From Micromonospora echinospora (GTDB taxonomy: Bacteria > Actinomycetota > Actinomycetes > Mycobacteriales > Micromonosporaceae): a stretch of DNA of 64,000 nucleotides. The notes beneath the pieces were generated by a model. It had not been told where the DNA came from, searched no databases, and saw nothing but the letters and a program-made list of their open reading frames with translations. This document shows positions 7,411 to 15,944 of the stretch, one piece after another. The translations under genes and the position numbers were made by a program. Position 1 is the stretch's first letter; each line of letters opens with the position of its first letter. The stretch lies in the NCBI RefSeq assembly GCF_014203425.1, contig NZ_JACHJC010000001.1:496001-560000 (forward strand), read 5' to 3'.

Positions 7411-8458
7411 ATGTCGCGGCTACGGGGGGATCGTCACGTCCAGGCCAGCACGGAACCGACGCGGGCGGGGCGCACCTGCCCGCTGGGCCCGGTTCCTGCT
7501 CGGCGCCGGACTCGCCCTGGTCCTGCTCGCCGCGCTCGGCGTGGCCGGGCTGAACTGGCTCACCCACCGCTACGACCGCACCGTCGCCAAGGAGCAGTTG
7601 CTCGACCCGGCCGCCCGGAAGAAGCGGACAGAGCTGGACGGCGCGCTCAACTACCTCCTGATCGGCTCCGACCACCGGCCCGGCGCGAACCCCGAGGACC
7701 AGCGCTCGGACAGCATCCTGATCGTGCACGTGCCGGCCGGCATGCGGCAGGCGTACCTGATCTCCGTACCCCGCGACCTGCTGGTGGCGCTCCCGGCGGC
7801 GCCCGGCTTCCCCGGCGGCCAGGACAAGGTCAACGCCGCGTACGAGCACGGCGGCGGGGGCGAGGGCGGCGCCCGGCTGCTCAGCGCCACCCTGAGCCGG
7901 CTCGCCGGAATCCGCTTCGACGGGGCGGCGCTCGTCGACTTCTCCGGCTTCAAGCAGGTGATCGACCAGCTCGGCGGCATCCGGATGTGTGTGGACACGC
8001 CGGTGCGCTCGATCCACACCCGGCACCAGTTCGACGCGGGCTGCCAGCAGATGGACGGGGCCCGGACGCTCGACTACGTGCGGCAGCGCTACGACCTGCC
8101 CGGCGGCGACTTCGACCGGCAGCGGCACCAGCAGCAGATGCTCCGGGCGGTGCTCGACCGGGCCGGCGAGACGCGCCTGCGCACCGACCCGGTCAAGCTG
8201 GACCGGGTGCTGCGCGCGGCCGGCGGGGCGCTGACCGTGGACACCAACGGCGTACCGCTGGACGAGCTGCTCTTCGCGCTGCGCGGGCTGCCCGCGGACG
8301 CCCTGCGCGGGGTCCAGATCCCCTCCTACCCGCAGACCATCGACGGGATCTCGTACGTGGTGCTGGACAGCGGGAGCGGCGGGCTCTTCGCCGCGCTGCG
8401 CGACACACACGTGCCGGAATGGGCCGGCGCCAACCCGCGCTGGGTCAACCGGCTGTGA
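7411..8458 (+). CDS. LytR-CpsA-Psr (LCP) ligase, copy 3, with apparent frameshift at the start
   Basis: The LCP domain is intact and open from 7430 to the stop: transmembrane helix FLLGAGLALVLLAALGVAG, then LNYLLIGSDHRP, RSDSILIVHVPA, YLISVPRDLLVALP, DKVNAAYEHGG, and LPGGDFDRQRHQQQ. However, no ATG, GTG or TTG exists in this frame upstream of the transmembrane helix. An ATG at 7411 lies in the -1 frame and follows a TAGCCT box. Skipping one G in the G6 run (7424-7429) joins it to give MSRLRGIVTSRPARNRRGRG ahead of the helix, about 348 residues in all. So either the sequence has one extra G, or the gene is slippage-dependent or recently broken. The first in-frame GTG (7541) would lose the membrane anchor. 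Confidence 0.75.
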
Positions 8459-8486
8459 GCGGTCCGGGCGACTAGGCTTGGTGACC

Positions 8487-8822
8487 GTGTTCGGAGCCCC
8501 GCTACCCAGCGTCCCCGCGTCGGCCGTGCCCGTCGACGTCTACCTGCTCGACGTCCGTGAGGACGACGAGTGGGCCGTCGGCCACGCGCCGGCCGCCCAT
8601 CACCTGCCGATGACCGAGTTGCCCGCCCGGATCGCCGAGATCCCGCAGGACCGCGACGTGGCGGTGATCTGCCGCTCGGGCGGCCGCTCCGCCCAGGTCG
8701 TCGGCTACCTGATGCGTAACGGCTGGGACCAGGTGCGCAACGTCGAGGGCGGGATGGGTGACTGGGCCGCCGCCGGCCGCCCGGTGGTCACCGACGACGG
8801 ACAGCCGGGCCGGGTCGCCTGA
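8487..8822 (+). CDS. single-domain rhodanese-like protein
   Basis: A 111-residue rhodanese-homology domain: YLLDVREDDEWAVGHAPAAH (the substrate-binding DVRE-x-WxxGH motif) and the active-site loop VICRSGGRSAQ with a catalytic Cys about two thirds along. Such proteins carry a persulfide on the Cys and move sulfane sulfur to acceptors; the partner is unknown here. GTG 8487 is chosen because TAGGCT ends 8 nt upstream, which matches the leaderless arrangement of neighbouring genes; GTG 8481 and TTG 8478 are in frame but too close to that box. The GDPD gene follows after 7 bp. Confidence 0.85.
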   Translation: MFGAPLPSVPASAVPVDVYLLDVREDDEWAVGHAPAAHHLPMTELPARIAEIPQDRDVAVICRSGGRSAQVVGYLMRNGWDQVRNVEGGMGDWAAAGRPVVTDDGQPGRVA

Positions 8823-8829
8823 GGCGGTC

Positions 8830-9621
8830 ATGACCGTCCCCCTGGTCTTCGCCCACCGCGGCGCCTCGTACGACCTGCCGGAGCACACGCTCGCGGCCTA
8901 CCTCCGCGCCATCGAGGAGGGCGCGGACGGGCTGGAGTGCGACGTCCGGCTGACCCGCGACGGGCACCTGGTCTGCGTGCACGACCGCCGGCTGGACCGG
9001 ACCAGCAACGGCAGCGGGCTGGTCAGCGCGCGTACGCTCGCCGAACTCGACGCGCTCGACTTCGGCTCCTGGCACCGGGCCGCGACGCTCGCCGAGGACG
9101 ACGCGCCGCTGGACGAGTCGCACACCCGGCTGCTCACGCTGGAGCGGCTGCTCGACGCGGTGCTCGACGCCGGGCGGCCGGTCCGGCTGCTGATCGAGAC
9201 CAAGCACCCCTCGCGCTACCGGGGCGAGGTCGAGCGCCGCCTGGTCGCGCTGCTGCGCCGGTACGGGCTGGACGAGCCCCGCCCGGGGCGTCCCGTCCAG
9301 GTGACGGTGATGTCGTTCTCGCCGCTGGCCGTACGCCGGGTCCGGGAACTCGCCCCGGCGCTGCCCACGGTGCTGCTGCTGGAGGTGCTGCCGCGCCTGC
9401 TGCCGCTGGGCCGGCTGCCGTTCGGCAGCCGGATCGCCGGTCCCGGGATGGGTCTGGTCCGGGCCCGGCCGCGGCTGGTCCCGGCGCTGCGCGCGGCCGG
9501 CAACGCGGTGTACGTCTGGACGGTCAACGAGCCGGAGGATCTGGAACTCGTGCTGGAAGCCGGCGTGGACGGGGTGATCACGGACCGGCCGGCCCACGCG
9601 CTGGCCCGGTTGGGCCGGTGA
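8830..9621 (+). CDS. glycerophosphodiester phosphodiesterase
   Basis: A 263-residue GDPD-family TIM barrel. Motifs seen: FAHRGASYDLPEHT (catalytic His-Arg-Gly), ADGLECDVRLTRDGHLVCVHD (metal-binding Glu and Asp, second catalytic His), LLIETKH, and VYVWTVNEPEDLE at the C-terminus. The enzyme hydrolyses glycerophosphodiesters to glycerol 3-phosphate and an alcohol. There is no signal peptide, so it is probably cytosolic. The start ATG 8830 follows GAGGCGG and lies 7 bp after the rhodanese stop, so the two are likely co-transcribed. Length is normal for cytosolic UgpQ-type enzymes. Confidence 0.88.
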   Translation: MTVPLVFAHRGASYDLPEHTLAAYLRAIEEGADGLECDVRLTRDGHLVCVHDRRLDRTSNGSGLVSARTLAELDALDFGSWHRAATLAEDDAPLDESHTRLLTLERLLDAVLDAGRPVRLLIETKHPSRYRGEVERRLVALLRRYGLDEPRPGRPVQVTVMSFSPLAVRRVRELAPALPTVLLLEVLPRLLPLGRLPFGSRIAGPGMGLVRARPRLVPALRAAGNAVYVWTVNEPEDLELVLEAGVDGVITDRPAHALARLGR

Positions 9622-9697
9622 GTCCGGTCGATCGGTATCGGGGACGGTCGACCGGCCGGGGGTGTCCGGGAGGGCTGCCGCGCGGCACACTCGGGAC

Positions 9698-11152
9698 ATG
9701 CCGGAGCGACCCGACTACCCCGCCCTCATCACCGGCCACACGACCGTGATCAATATGATCAACTCGGGCGAGTCCGGCCCCGCCGTGCTCAACCGCCTGC
9801 TCCACGAGGTCGAACCGGCGGTGGGCGCGGCCGGCCTGGTCTTCGTGGAGTTCACTCCGGCCGGCGGACGGGTCATCGCGGCGACCGGCCGCGCCGAGTT
9901 CGTGCTCGGCCGACCGCTGCCCGCCACCGACCCGGCCACCGTCTGCCTGCTCGCCGGGCCGCCGGTGCGGGAGGTCCGGGTCGACGCGATCCCGGGCGCG
10001 CTCGCCGACGAGGTGGCCGGCCGGGGCCTCTGCCGGATGATCGTGGCGCGTGCCGAGATCGGCGGGCTCACCGTCGGCAGCCTGCACGCGCTCTACCCGC
10101 TGGGCGAGCCGCCGGAACCCGCGCAGCGCGCCGTGATCGGCTACGTGGCCGCGTGCATAGCGCACATGTACGGCGACCAGACCGGTCTGCCGGTGCACGG
10201 GGACGGCCCGGTCGTGGCGGCGCTCGCCGACGGGCTGGCCGTGGTGGACCGCGACGGGCGGATCCGGCTCTGGAACCCGGCGGCGGCCGAGGTGACCGGC
10301 CGCCCGACGGAGGAGGCGCTGAACCGCCCGCTGCCGTTCCCGCTGCCGCCGCCGGGTCAGGTGCTCGACCACCGGATGCCCGACGGCCGCTGGCTGCGGA
10401 TCACCTCCGGCGAGTTGCCCGGCCCGAACGCGCTGCGCGTGGTCACCTTCCGCGACATCACCGACCAGCAGCGGCGCGACCACGACCGCGACCTCTTCGT
10501 GGCGGTGACCAGCCACGAGCTGCGCACCCCGGTGACCGTGATCAAGGGGTACGCGGACACCCTCACCGACCACTGGGACTCGCTCAGCGACGACGACCGG
10601 AGGCAGGCCGCGCGGATCATCGGTCAGCGCGCGAACGAGCTGGCCCGACTGGTCGACAGGTTGCTGACCGCCGCCACCGAGAATCGTCCCGGCGGCGAGC
10701 CGGCCGCGCCGTTCGACCTGGTCGACGCGCTGCGCGCCGCGGTGACCCACCTGCCGGCCGACATCCGGCACCGGGTCGTGCTCGACCTGCCGGCCGACCT
10801 GCCCAAGGCGCTCGGCGACCGGCACAGCCTCGCCACAGTGCTCACCGAGCTGGGCACCAACGCCGGGAAGTACTCGCTGCCGGACACCCCGATCGAGATC
10901 ACCGCCGAGGCGAACGAACGGACCGTCTCGTTCCGGGTGGCCGACCGGGGCATCGGCATCCGCCCGGAACACGTGGAGCGGGCCTTCGACCGGTTCTGGC
11001 AGGGCGAGTCCGGCGACCGCCGGCGGTACCCGGGCGCGGGGCTCGGCCTCTATCTCGTCCGCCAGATCGTTGAACAGCAGAATGGATGGGTATCCCTCCG
11101 GCCCAGAGCCGGTGGCGGTACGGTCGCAGAGGTGCGGCTGCCGCGGGGTTGA
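9698..11152 (+). CDS. sensor histidine kinase (GAF-like + PAS + HisKA + HATPase)
   Basis: A 484-residue cytosolic kinase without transmembrane segments. Residues 1-165 form a GAF-like sensor region. About 172-265 is a PAS domain (VAALADGLAVVDRDGRIRLW, then VVTFRDITDQQ). The phosphoacceptor His is near residue 273 in VTSHELRTPVTVIKGY. The ATPase domain shows ELGTNAGKYSLP (N box), VADRGIGIRPEHVERAF (G1) and GAGLGLYLVRQI (G2). No response regulator is adjacent. The RsbW-like ATPase gene follows 30 bp later, so the two may feed one signalling route. The signal is not predictable from sequence. Confidence 0.87.
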   Translation: MPERPDYPALITGHTTVINMINSGESGPAVLNRLLHEVEPAVGAAGLVFVEFTPAGGRVIAATGRAEFVLGRPLPATDPATVCLLAGPPVREVRVDAIPGALADEVAGRGLCRMIVARAEIGGLTVGSLHALYPLGEPPEPAQRAVIGYVAACIAHMYGDQTGLPVHGDGPVVAALADGLAVVDRDGRIRLWNPAAAEVTGRPTEEALNRPLPFPLPPPGQVLDHRMPDGRWLRITSGELPGPNALRVVTFRDITDQQRRDHDRDLFVAVTSHELRTPVTVIKGYADTLTDHWDSLSDDDRRQAARIIGQRANELARLVDRLLTAATENRPGGEPAAPFDLVDALRAAVTHLPADIRHRVVLDLPADLPKALGDRHSLATVLTELGTNAGKYSLPDTPIEITAEANERTVSFRVADRGIGIRPEHVERAFDRFWQGESGDRRRYPGAGLGLYLVRQIVEQQNGWVSLRPRAGGGTVAEVRLPRG

Positions 11153-11182
11153 CCCGGCGCTCGCAGACGGGGAAGGAACGAC

Positions 11183-11632
11183 GTGTCGACTGGTCCGCCC
11201 GAGCGGTCGTGGTGTGTGGTGGTGCCCCACGACCCGACCGGCGCGCGCCTGGCCCGGCACCGGCTCGCCGACGAGCTGACCGGCGTCGTACCCCCGGTTC
11301 TGCTGGCCGACCTGGTCGCGGTCCTCGCCGAGCTGGTCGGCAACGCGGTCCGGCACGCCGAGGCGCTGCCCGGCGGCGTGGTCCGGGTCGCCTGGCGGCT
11401 GCGGGTCACCGAGCAGGGCCCGAGCGTCCAGCTCCAGGTCACCGACGGCGGTTCCGGCGCCGGCCCGTGCATGCGGGCCGCCTCGCCGGACGCGGCCGAC
11501 GGGCGCGGGCTGCACATCGTCGCCGGGCTCGCCAGTGGCTGGGGCGTGGAGCGGGACGGCCTGGGCCAGAGCGTCTGGGCGCGGTTCGACCCGGCGCCGG
11601 CGCACCGGCCGGATCTGGTCGCGGCCGGCTGA
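11183..11632 (+). CDS. RsbW-like ATP-binding regulatory protein (GHKL ATPase)
   Basis: A 149-residue stand-alone GHKL ATPase. It has the N box ADLVAVLAELVGNAVRHA, the G1 box VTDGGSG and a G2-like DGRGLHIVAGLA. Short single-domain proteins of this type in actinobacteria act as anti-sigma factors or serine kinases of the RsbW/SpoIIAB class. The start is GTG 11183, preceded by GGGGAAGGA. It is just downstream of a histidine kinase; no sigma factor or anti-anti-sigma gene is adjacent, so its partner must lie elsewhere. Confidence 0.8.
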   Translation: MSTGPPERSWCVVVPHDPTGARLARHRLADELTGVVPPVLLADLVAVLAELVGNAVRHAEALPGGVVRVAWRLRVTEQGPSVQLQVTDGGSGAGPCMRAASPDAADGRGLHIVAGLASGWGVERDGLGQSVWARFDPAPAHRPDLVAAG

Positions 11633-11692
11633 ACGCACGGGCAGGCGGGTCCTGCCCCCACCCGCACGGCCCGGCATCTAGGCTGTCTCGCC

Positions 11693-12577
11693 ATGAGCAA
11701 GCGTCGGAAGAACCAGCGGGTCGGCGAGAGCACGCCCAAGCGGGAGAAGGTGCGCGACGTCTTCGTGCCCCGGCCGTTCGAGGGCCTGGTCGACGAGCCG
11801 GAGTGGATCGCCCTGCGCGAGCTGGTCCCGGCCGCCTCCGCGCCGCTGCGGCTCACCCCGGAGCTGATCGAGGAGTACGGCGACCGGCCGGTCACGCTGG
11901 CCACCGTGCTGCCGATGGCCGCCCCGGCGATGACCAAGCCGGACGGACGCGTCTTCATCGGTCTGCAACGGCACCAGCAGTCCGGCGACGTCTCCCGGGA
12001 CCTGGCCGACGCGCTGATCTCCGCGCTGCGGACCGAGCCGGGCGGTCAGGTGAGCGTGCCGCCGCTGCCCGGGCCCGGCCCGCGCCTCCAGGACATCCTG
12101 GTGGACGGCCCGCTGGAGATCAGCATGCACGACGGGTTCGACTTCTGGCTCGACCCGGGCGCCGCCGACGACCCGAACGTGCAGGCGTCCCTGGAGCGGG
12201 CCAACTCGGCGATCTACCCGACCGTGAAGCTGGCCGCCGCGCGGGCCGCGTACTGGTGCCAGGTGCCGGAGAAGGCCCACGTGCGGATGGTGCTGCCGGA
12301 GGACGAGGACGCCGCGCTGGACGCGCTGTCCCGCCTCGGCGCGGCCGGCGCGCTGACGCTCGGCGACGACACGAAGTTCGCGGGCATGTTCCGGGCGCAC
12401 GGGCGCCTCGCGCCGGTCTGGGACCTGCCGGAGGACAGCCCGGCCGCCGAGTGGGAGGCGCCGCTGGCGGAGTTCGCCAAGCGCTACGCCGAGGCGGTCG
12501 CGGAGCAGGCGCCGCTGGACGCGGCGGGCCGCCGGTCCCGGCAGGGTCTGCTCGGCCGCCAGCTGACGCTGCGCTGA
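11693..12577 (+). CDS. DUF5926 family protein
   Basis: A 294-residue protein of an actinobacteria-specific family (DUF5926). The N-terminus MSKRRKNQRVGESTPKREKV is strongly basic, suggesting nucleic acid or ribosome contact. The body (FVPRPFEGLVDEPEWIALRE, DGFDFWLDPGA, AAYWCQVPEKAHVRMVLPE) has no catalytic motif I recognise. TAGGCT ends 8 nt before ATG 11693, so the mRNA is probably leaderless. Function is unknown. It is convergent with arcA, with only 12 bp between the stops and a hairpin overlapping the end of arcA. Confidence 0.8.
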   Translation: MSKRRKNQRVGESTPKREKVRDVFVPRPFEGLVDEPEWIALRELVPAASAPLRLTPELIEEYGDRPVTLATVLPMAAPAMTKPDGRVFIGLQRHQQSGDVSRDLADALISALRTEPGGQVSVPPLPGPGPRLQDILVDGPLEISMHDGFDFWLDPGAADDPNVQASLERANSAIYPTVKLAAARAAYWCQVPEKAHVRMVLPEDEDAALDALSRLGAAGALTLGDDTKFAGMFRAHGRLAPVWDLPEDSPAAEWEAPLAEFAKRYAEAVAEQAPLDAAGRRSRQGLLGRQLTLR

Positions 12578-12589
12578 CGGTTCCGGGAG

Positions 12590-13813
12590 TCAGGCGGGGT
12601 CCGGAACCCCGCCTTTCTCCCGCACCAGCGGGCAGGACATGCACCGCGGGCCGCCCCGGCCGGAGCCCAGCTCCGAGCTGGCGATGGCGATCACCTCGAT
12701 GCCGGCGCGCTCCAACTGCGCGTTGGTCTCCACGTTGCGCTCGTACCCGACGCAGAGCCGGGGCGCGAGCGCGAGCGTGTTGTTGCCGTCGTCCCACTGC
12801 TCGCGTTCGGCGGTGACCGGGTCGAGGCCGGTGTCGATGACCCGGAGCTGGTCGAGGTCCATCGCGTCGGCGGCGGCCCGCAGGAACGGCGCCGGGCCGT
12901 CGACCCGCAGGTCGTCGCCGTCCGCGCCGGCGATCACCGTGTACGCGGACAGTTCGTTGGCGATGTTCGGGTACATCAGCACGGCGTCGGTGTCGACCAT
13001 CGTGCAGACCGTGTCCAGGTGCATGGTGGCGCGTTCCTGCGCGATCGGGACCACCAGGATGGTGTGCGCCAGGCCGGCGGCGAACACCTGCCGGGCCAGC
13101 CGCTCCGCGCCGGCCGGGGTGGTGCGTTCGCCGACGCCGACGGCGAGCACCCCCGGGGCGAGCAGCAGCACGTCGCCGCCCTCCAGATGCTCCAGCCGGG
13201 GGTGGTAGACGAACTCGGTGCCGACGAACCGGGGGTGGAAGCGGTAGATCGCGTCGGTGAGCGTGGTCTCCCGCCGCCGCGCCGGCATGGCCAGGCTGGT
13301 CACCCCGACCCGGTCCCCGATCCACACCGACGAGTCGCGGGTGAACAGCAGGTTGGGCAGCGGGTCGATGACGAAGTCGTGCCGGTCCATGAGGGTCCAC
13401 ACCAGACCGCCGGGACGGTCGCCGCCGATTCGCAGCTCCTCGTGGGCGAGCCCGGCGATCAGCACGTCGGCCAGCCCGGCCGGGTCCAGGTACGTGAGGT
13501 GGTCGGCGACCCGGCGTCGCAGGGTGTGGCCGAGCCGGCGGGACCGCAGCACCTGCTCGGTCAGCTCGGCCCGGGCGTCCGGCACGGCGAGCGTCTCGGC
13601 CAGCAGGTCGGCCAGGTAGAGCACCTCGACCCCGCGGGACCGCAGCGCCGCCGCGAACGCGTCGTGCTCCTCCTGCGCCCGTCCCACCCATGGGATAGCG
13701 TCGAACAGCAACGAGTCGTTGTTGCGTGGGGTGAGGCGGGCGAGTTCGGGCCCCGGGCGGTGCAGCAACACCGTCCCGAGCCGGGCGACTTCGCTGTCCA
13801 CATAGTGGGTCAC
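12590..13813 (-). CDS. arcA: arginine deiminase
   Basis: A 407-residue arginine deiminase, which hydrolyses arginine to citrulline and ammonia. Signatures: [20 protein letters not shown] at the N-terminus, [29 protein letters not shown] (substrate-binding and catalytic Glu/Asp), the His in MHLDTVCTM, and the catalytic Cys in [10 protein letters not shown] near the C-terminus. Length fits the family. No arcB or arcC lies next to it, so it is not in a full deiminase operon here. It is transcribed away from the NERD-like gene, with a 162-bp divergent spacer carrying both promoters. Confidence 0.92.
   Translation of the reverse strand: MTHYVDSEVARLGTVLLHRPGPELARLTPRNNDSLLFDAIPWVGRAQEEHDAFAAALRSRGVEVLYLADLLAETLAVPDARAELTEQVLRSRRLGHTLRRRVADHLTYLDPAGLADVLIAGLAHEELRIGGDRPGGLVWTLMDRHDFVIDPLPNLLFTRDSSVWIGDRVGVTSLAMPARRRETTLTDAIYRFHPRFVGTEFVYHPRLEHLEGGDVLLLAPGVLAVGVGERTTPAGAERLARQVFAAGLAHTILVVPIAQERATMHLDTVCTMVDTDAVLMYPNIANELSAYTVIAGADGDDLRVDGPAPFLRAAADAMDLDQLRVIDTGLDPVTAEREQWDDGNNTLALAPRLCVGYERNVETNAQLERAGIEVIAIASSELGSGRGGPRCMSCPLVREKGGVPDPA
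12592..12614 (+). terminator. hairpin terminator between DUF5926 and arcA
   Basis: AGGCGGGGT (12592-12600) and ACCCCGCCT (12606-12614) form a perfect 9-bp stem with a 5-nt loop, followed by TTCT. It lies inside the last codons of the convergent arcA gene and can serve the DUF5926 transcript. Confidence 0.65.
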
Positions 13814-13975
13814 CCCCGCAGCCTAGGGCAGGCTTGCGCACCATTCGGAAAAGAAGGGTGGATGAATATGGCATTCATCCGCACTCACTCCGGCGCCCCG
13901 GCTTGCCGACCCCCCGGGTGCGCAACGTAGGGTAGCGGAGACATAACTTCGAGAGACCTTTTGCCGGAGGTCGCG

Positions 13976-14713
13976 ATGACTGTCTTTCCCGCTCGTCGAG
14001 CCGTACCGAGCAGGGCACTGCCGCCCCGCACGGTGCCGCACACCCGGGTCGAGCCCACCTCGGTGCTCGAGCCGGCCCGACCGACTCCACTGGAGTGGGC
14101 CCGGCGTCGCCGGGCGGAGCGGGGGGCCCGCCGGTTGGAAGCCGCCGGGGCCCGCGCCCTCGGCCAGCTCGACCATCTCGGGCCCGCCTGGCACGTCATC
14201 GAGTGGCCCCGGACAGACCCGGCCGACATGCTGTTCGACCGCGTCCGCGACGACCGGGCCGGGTTCCTGGCGATCGGCCCGAGCGGCCTGTTCGCGGTCA
14301 CCATCGCCGACCACGGCCGCGCGCGGGTGCTCGTCGCCGGCGACGTCGTGCAGATCAACGGCAAGCGCCCGCCCTACGTGGCGGAGGCGCGCCGGGACGC
14401 CAAGCGGGCCAGCAAGGCCCTCTCCGACGCGGTCGGCCTGCCGATCCCGGTCGCCCCGGTGCTGACGTTCGTCGGTTCCGGGGTGATCAGCGTCTACGGG
14501 CTGCCGAAGGACTGCCTCATGGCCACCCACCGGGAGCTGGACCGCCTGCTCGTGGCCGGCGGAAACCGGATCAGCCCGGCCACCGCCGAGAAGCTCTCCC
14601 GCGTCGCCCAGGCACCGTCGACGTGGTTCAACGGCACGTACCGTCCAACCGCCGACTACCGGTGGTACGACGAGGGCCGAACGGCCGCTGACAAGCGGGC
14701 CGCCCACCGGTAA
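13976..14713 (+). CDS. NERD-like (nuclease-related) domain protein
   Basis: A 245-residue protein. After an Arg/Pro-rich N-terminus it has ARRLEAAGARALGQLDHLGP, then DRAGFLAIGPSGLFAVTIAD, a long basic middle and VAPVLTFVGSGVISVYGLP. The order (helix, GFLAIGPSGLFAV strand, basic loop, VLTFVG strand) matches NERD domains, which are restriction-endonuclease-fold. The expected acidic/Lys catalytic set is not clearly preserved, so it may be inactive or regulatory. The start ATG 13976 follows GGAGG by 6 nt. It is cytosolic. I would treat the family call as probable, not firm. Confidence 0.55.
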   Translation: MTVFPARRAVPSRALPPRTVPHTRVEPTSVLEPARPTPLEWARRRRAERGARRLEAAGARALGQLDHLGPAWHVIEWPRTDPADMLFDRVRDDRAGFLAIGPSGLFAVTIADHGRARVLVAGDVVQINGKRPPYVAEARRDAKRASKALSDAVGLPIPVAPVLTFVGSGVISVYGLPKDCLMATHRELDRLLVAGGNRISPATAEKLSRVAQAPSTWFNGTYRPTADYRWYDEGRTAADKRAAHR

Positions 14714-14858
14714 CGTCTCCGGCGACGCCACGCGGCCCCCGGCTCCGCCCCCCGACTGGTTCCGTCGGTCCGCGTCGTCGCCGGCCGCCCGGCAGCCGAT
14801 GCTCCCGCCGCACCGACCGGCTAGCGTGGACGAACCGTCGGTGTACATAGGAGGCGCG

Positions 14859-15311
14859 GTGGCCCACGTCGAACTCTCACTCTCGGACGTGTTCGCGCCC
14901 CCGGCGGCCTCTTCCGAGCAGGAGTCCGACAACTTCGGGCAATGGTCCGGCATGGTCTCCCGGGCCGCCGAGCCGTGCCTGCTGATCGACGCCGGCACCA
15001 CAGTCGTGGCGATCTCGTCGTCCGGCTGCGCGCTGCTCTGCCTGGGCGCGCCGGAGGACGTGATCGGCCTGCCGCTGCTGGAGGGCGGCCTGCGCCTGGT
15101 GGACTTCACGGCCAGCCCGAGCGAGCTGACCGAGCAGGAGACCGACAAGATCCCGCCGCTGCTCGCGCTGCACTCCGGGCGACTCGCCCGGGGTCTGCTC
15201 CGCGTGCAGGGGCCCGGCTCCGACGCCGGCCGTACCGTCGACGCGATCTCCACCCCGGTGCTCACCGACGGCGTGGTGGCCGGCTCGCTCACCTTCCTCT
15301 CCGCGGTCTGA
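14859..15311 (+). CDS. small PAS-like sensor protein
   Basis: A 150-residue protein starting at GTG 14859 behind a strong ATAGGAGG ribosome binding site. The sequence AEPCLLIDAGTTVVAISSSG followed by ALLCLGAPEDVIGLPLLEGG and a final DGVVAGSLTFLSAV has the strand order of a PAS domain (N-terminal sheet, helix with GLPL, closing strands). No output domain is attached, so it probably works by binding a ligand or a partner kinase. An upstream open frame from 14799 lacks a ribosome binding site and was rejected as the start. The lipoprotein gene follows 104 bp later. Confidence 0.6.
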   Translation: MAHVELSLSDVFAPPAASSEQESDNFGQWSGMVSRAAEPCLLIDAGTTVVAISSSGCALLCLGAPEDVIGLPLLEGGLRLVDFTASPSELTEQETDKIPPLLALHSGRLARGLLRVQGPGSDAGRTVDAISTPVLTDGVVAGSLTFLSAV

Positions 15312-15415
15312 GCCGCGACGAGGCCCGGCACGCTTCACCCGGGCCCGCACTCCTCCTACGATGGGCTCGACCCCGCCATACGACGACATCCCTCGATGCC
15401 CCGAGGACACCCATC

Positions 15416-15934
15416 GTGCTCCGCACCCCCCACCCCCGTCGCCGGCACCGCCCGCTGGTGCTGCTGACAGTGCTCGCCCTCGCCGCCTGCGGCACGCCGC
15501 CCGAGCTGCGCCCGCCGCCCGTCGCCACCGGTGTTCCGGTCCCGTCGGCGTCCGCCACGCCCACCGCGAGCGCCACACCGGCCGCGCCGGTCACGCCGTC
15601 CACGCCCGCGCTCTCCCCGTCCACGCCGGTGGCGGCGACGCCGTGCCGGGGCCGGCCGTCCGGCGACCGGATCGTCACGCTGCTGCGCGGGTCCGCCGGA
15701 GTGCTGCCCCGCGACGTCCGGGTCACCGTGACCACCGGCCCGCTCTGCGCCGAGGGCTGGCAGTACACCGTGCTGGCGGTCACCGGACACGAGGAGCTGC
15801 AGGTGGTCACCCGGGGCGACACCGGCACGCCGACCCTGGTGACGGCCGGGACGGACGTGTGCGGCGTCGAGGTGCGGACCCTCGGGCCGCCCGGCATCCG
15901 TACCCTGGCCTGCGACGGCACGCCGGGTGCGTAG
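15416..15934 (+). CDS. putative lipoprotein with Pro/Thr/Ala linker
   Basis: A 172-residue secreted lipoprotein. The N-terminus has basic residues (RTPHPRRRHRP), a hydrophobic stretch LVLLTVLALAAC and a lipobox LAAC with the modified Cys near residue 23. A long low-complexity linker rich in Pro, Thr, Ser and Ala follows (residues 30-75), then a small folded domain with four Cys (PCRGRPSG, PLCAEGW, DVCGVEV, TLACDG) that probably form two disulfides outside the membrane. The start is GTG 15416 behind CCGAGGA. Function is unknown. It ends 10 bp before pheA. Confidence 0.7.
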   Translation: MLRTPHPRRRHRPLVLLTVLALAACGTPPELRPPPVATGVPVPSASATPTASATPAAPVTPSTPALSPSTPVAATPCRGRPSGDRIVTLLRGSAGVLPRDVRVTVTTGPLCAEGWQYTVLAVTGHEELQVVTRGDTGTPTLVTAGTDVCGVEVRTLGPPGIRTLACDGTPGA

Positions 15935-15944
15935 GCTGGTCGGC

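Noticed and set aside
9578..11677. 699-codon minus-strand frame opposite the histidine kinase
   Set aside because: Shadow of the kinase and the RsbW-like gene, which carry intact H, N, G1 and G2 boxes.
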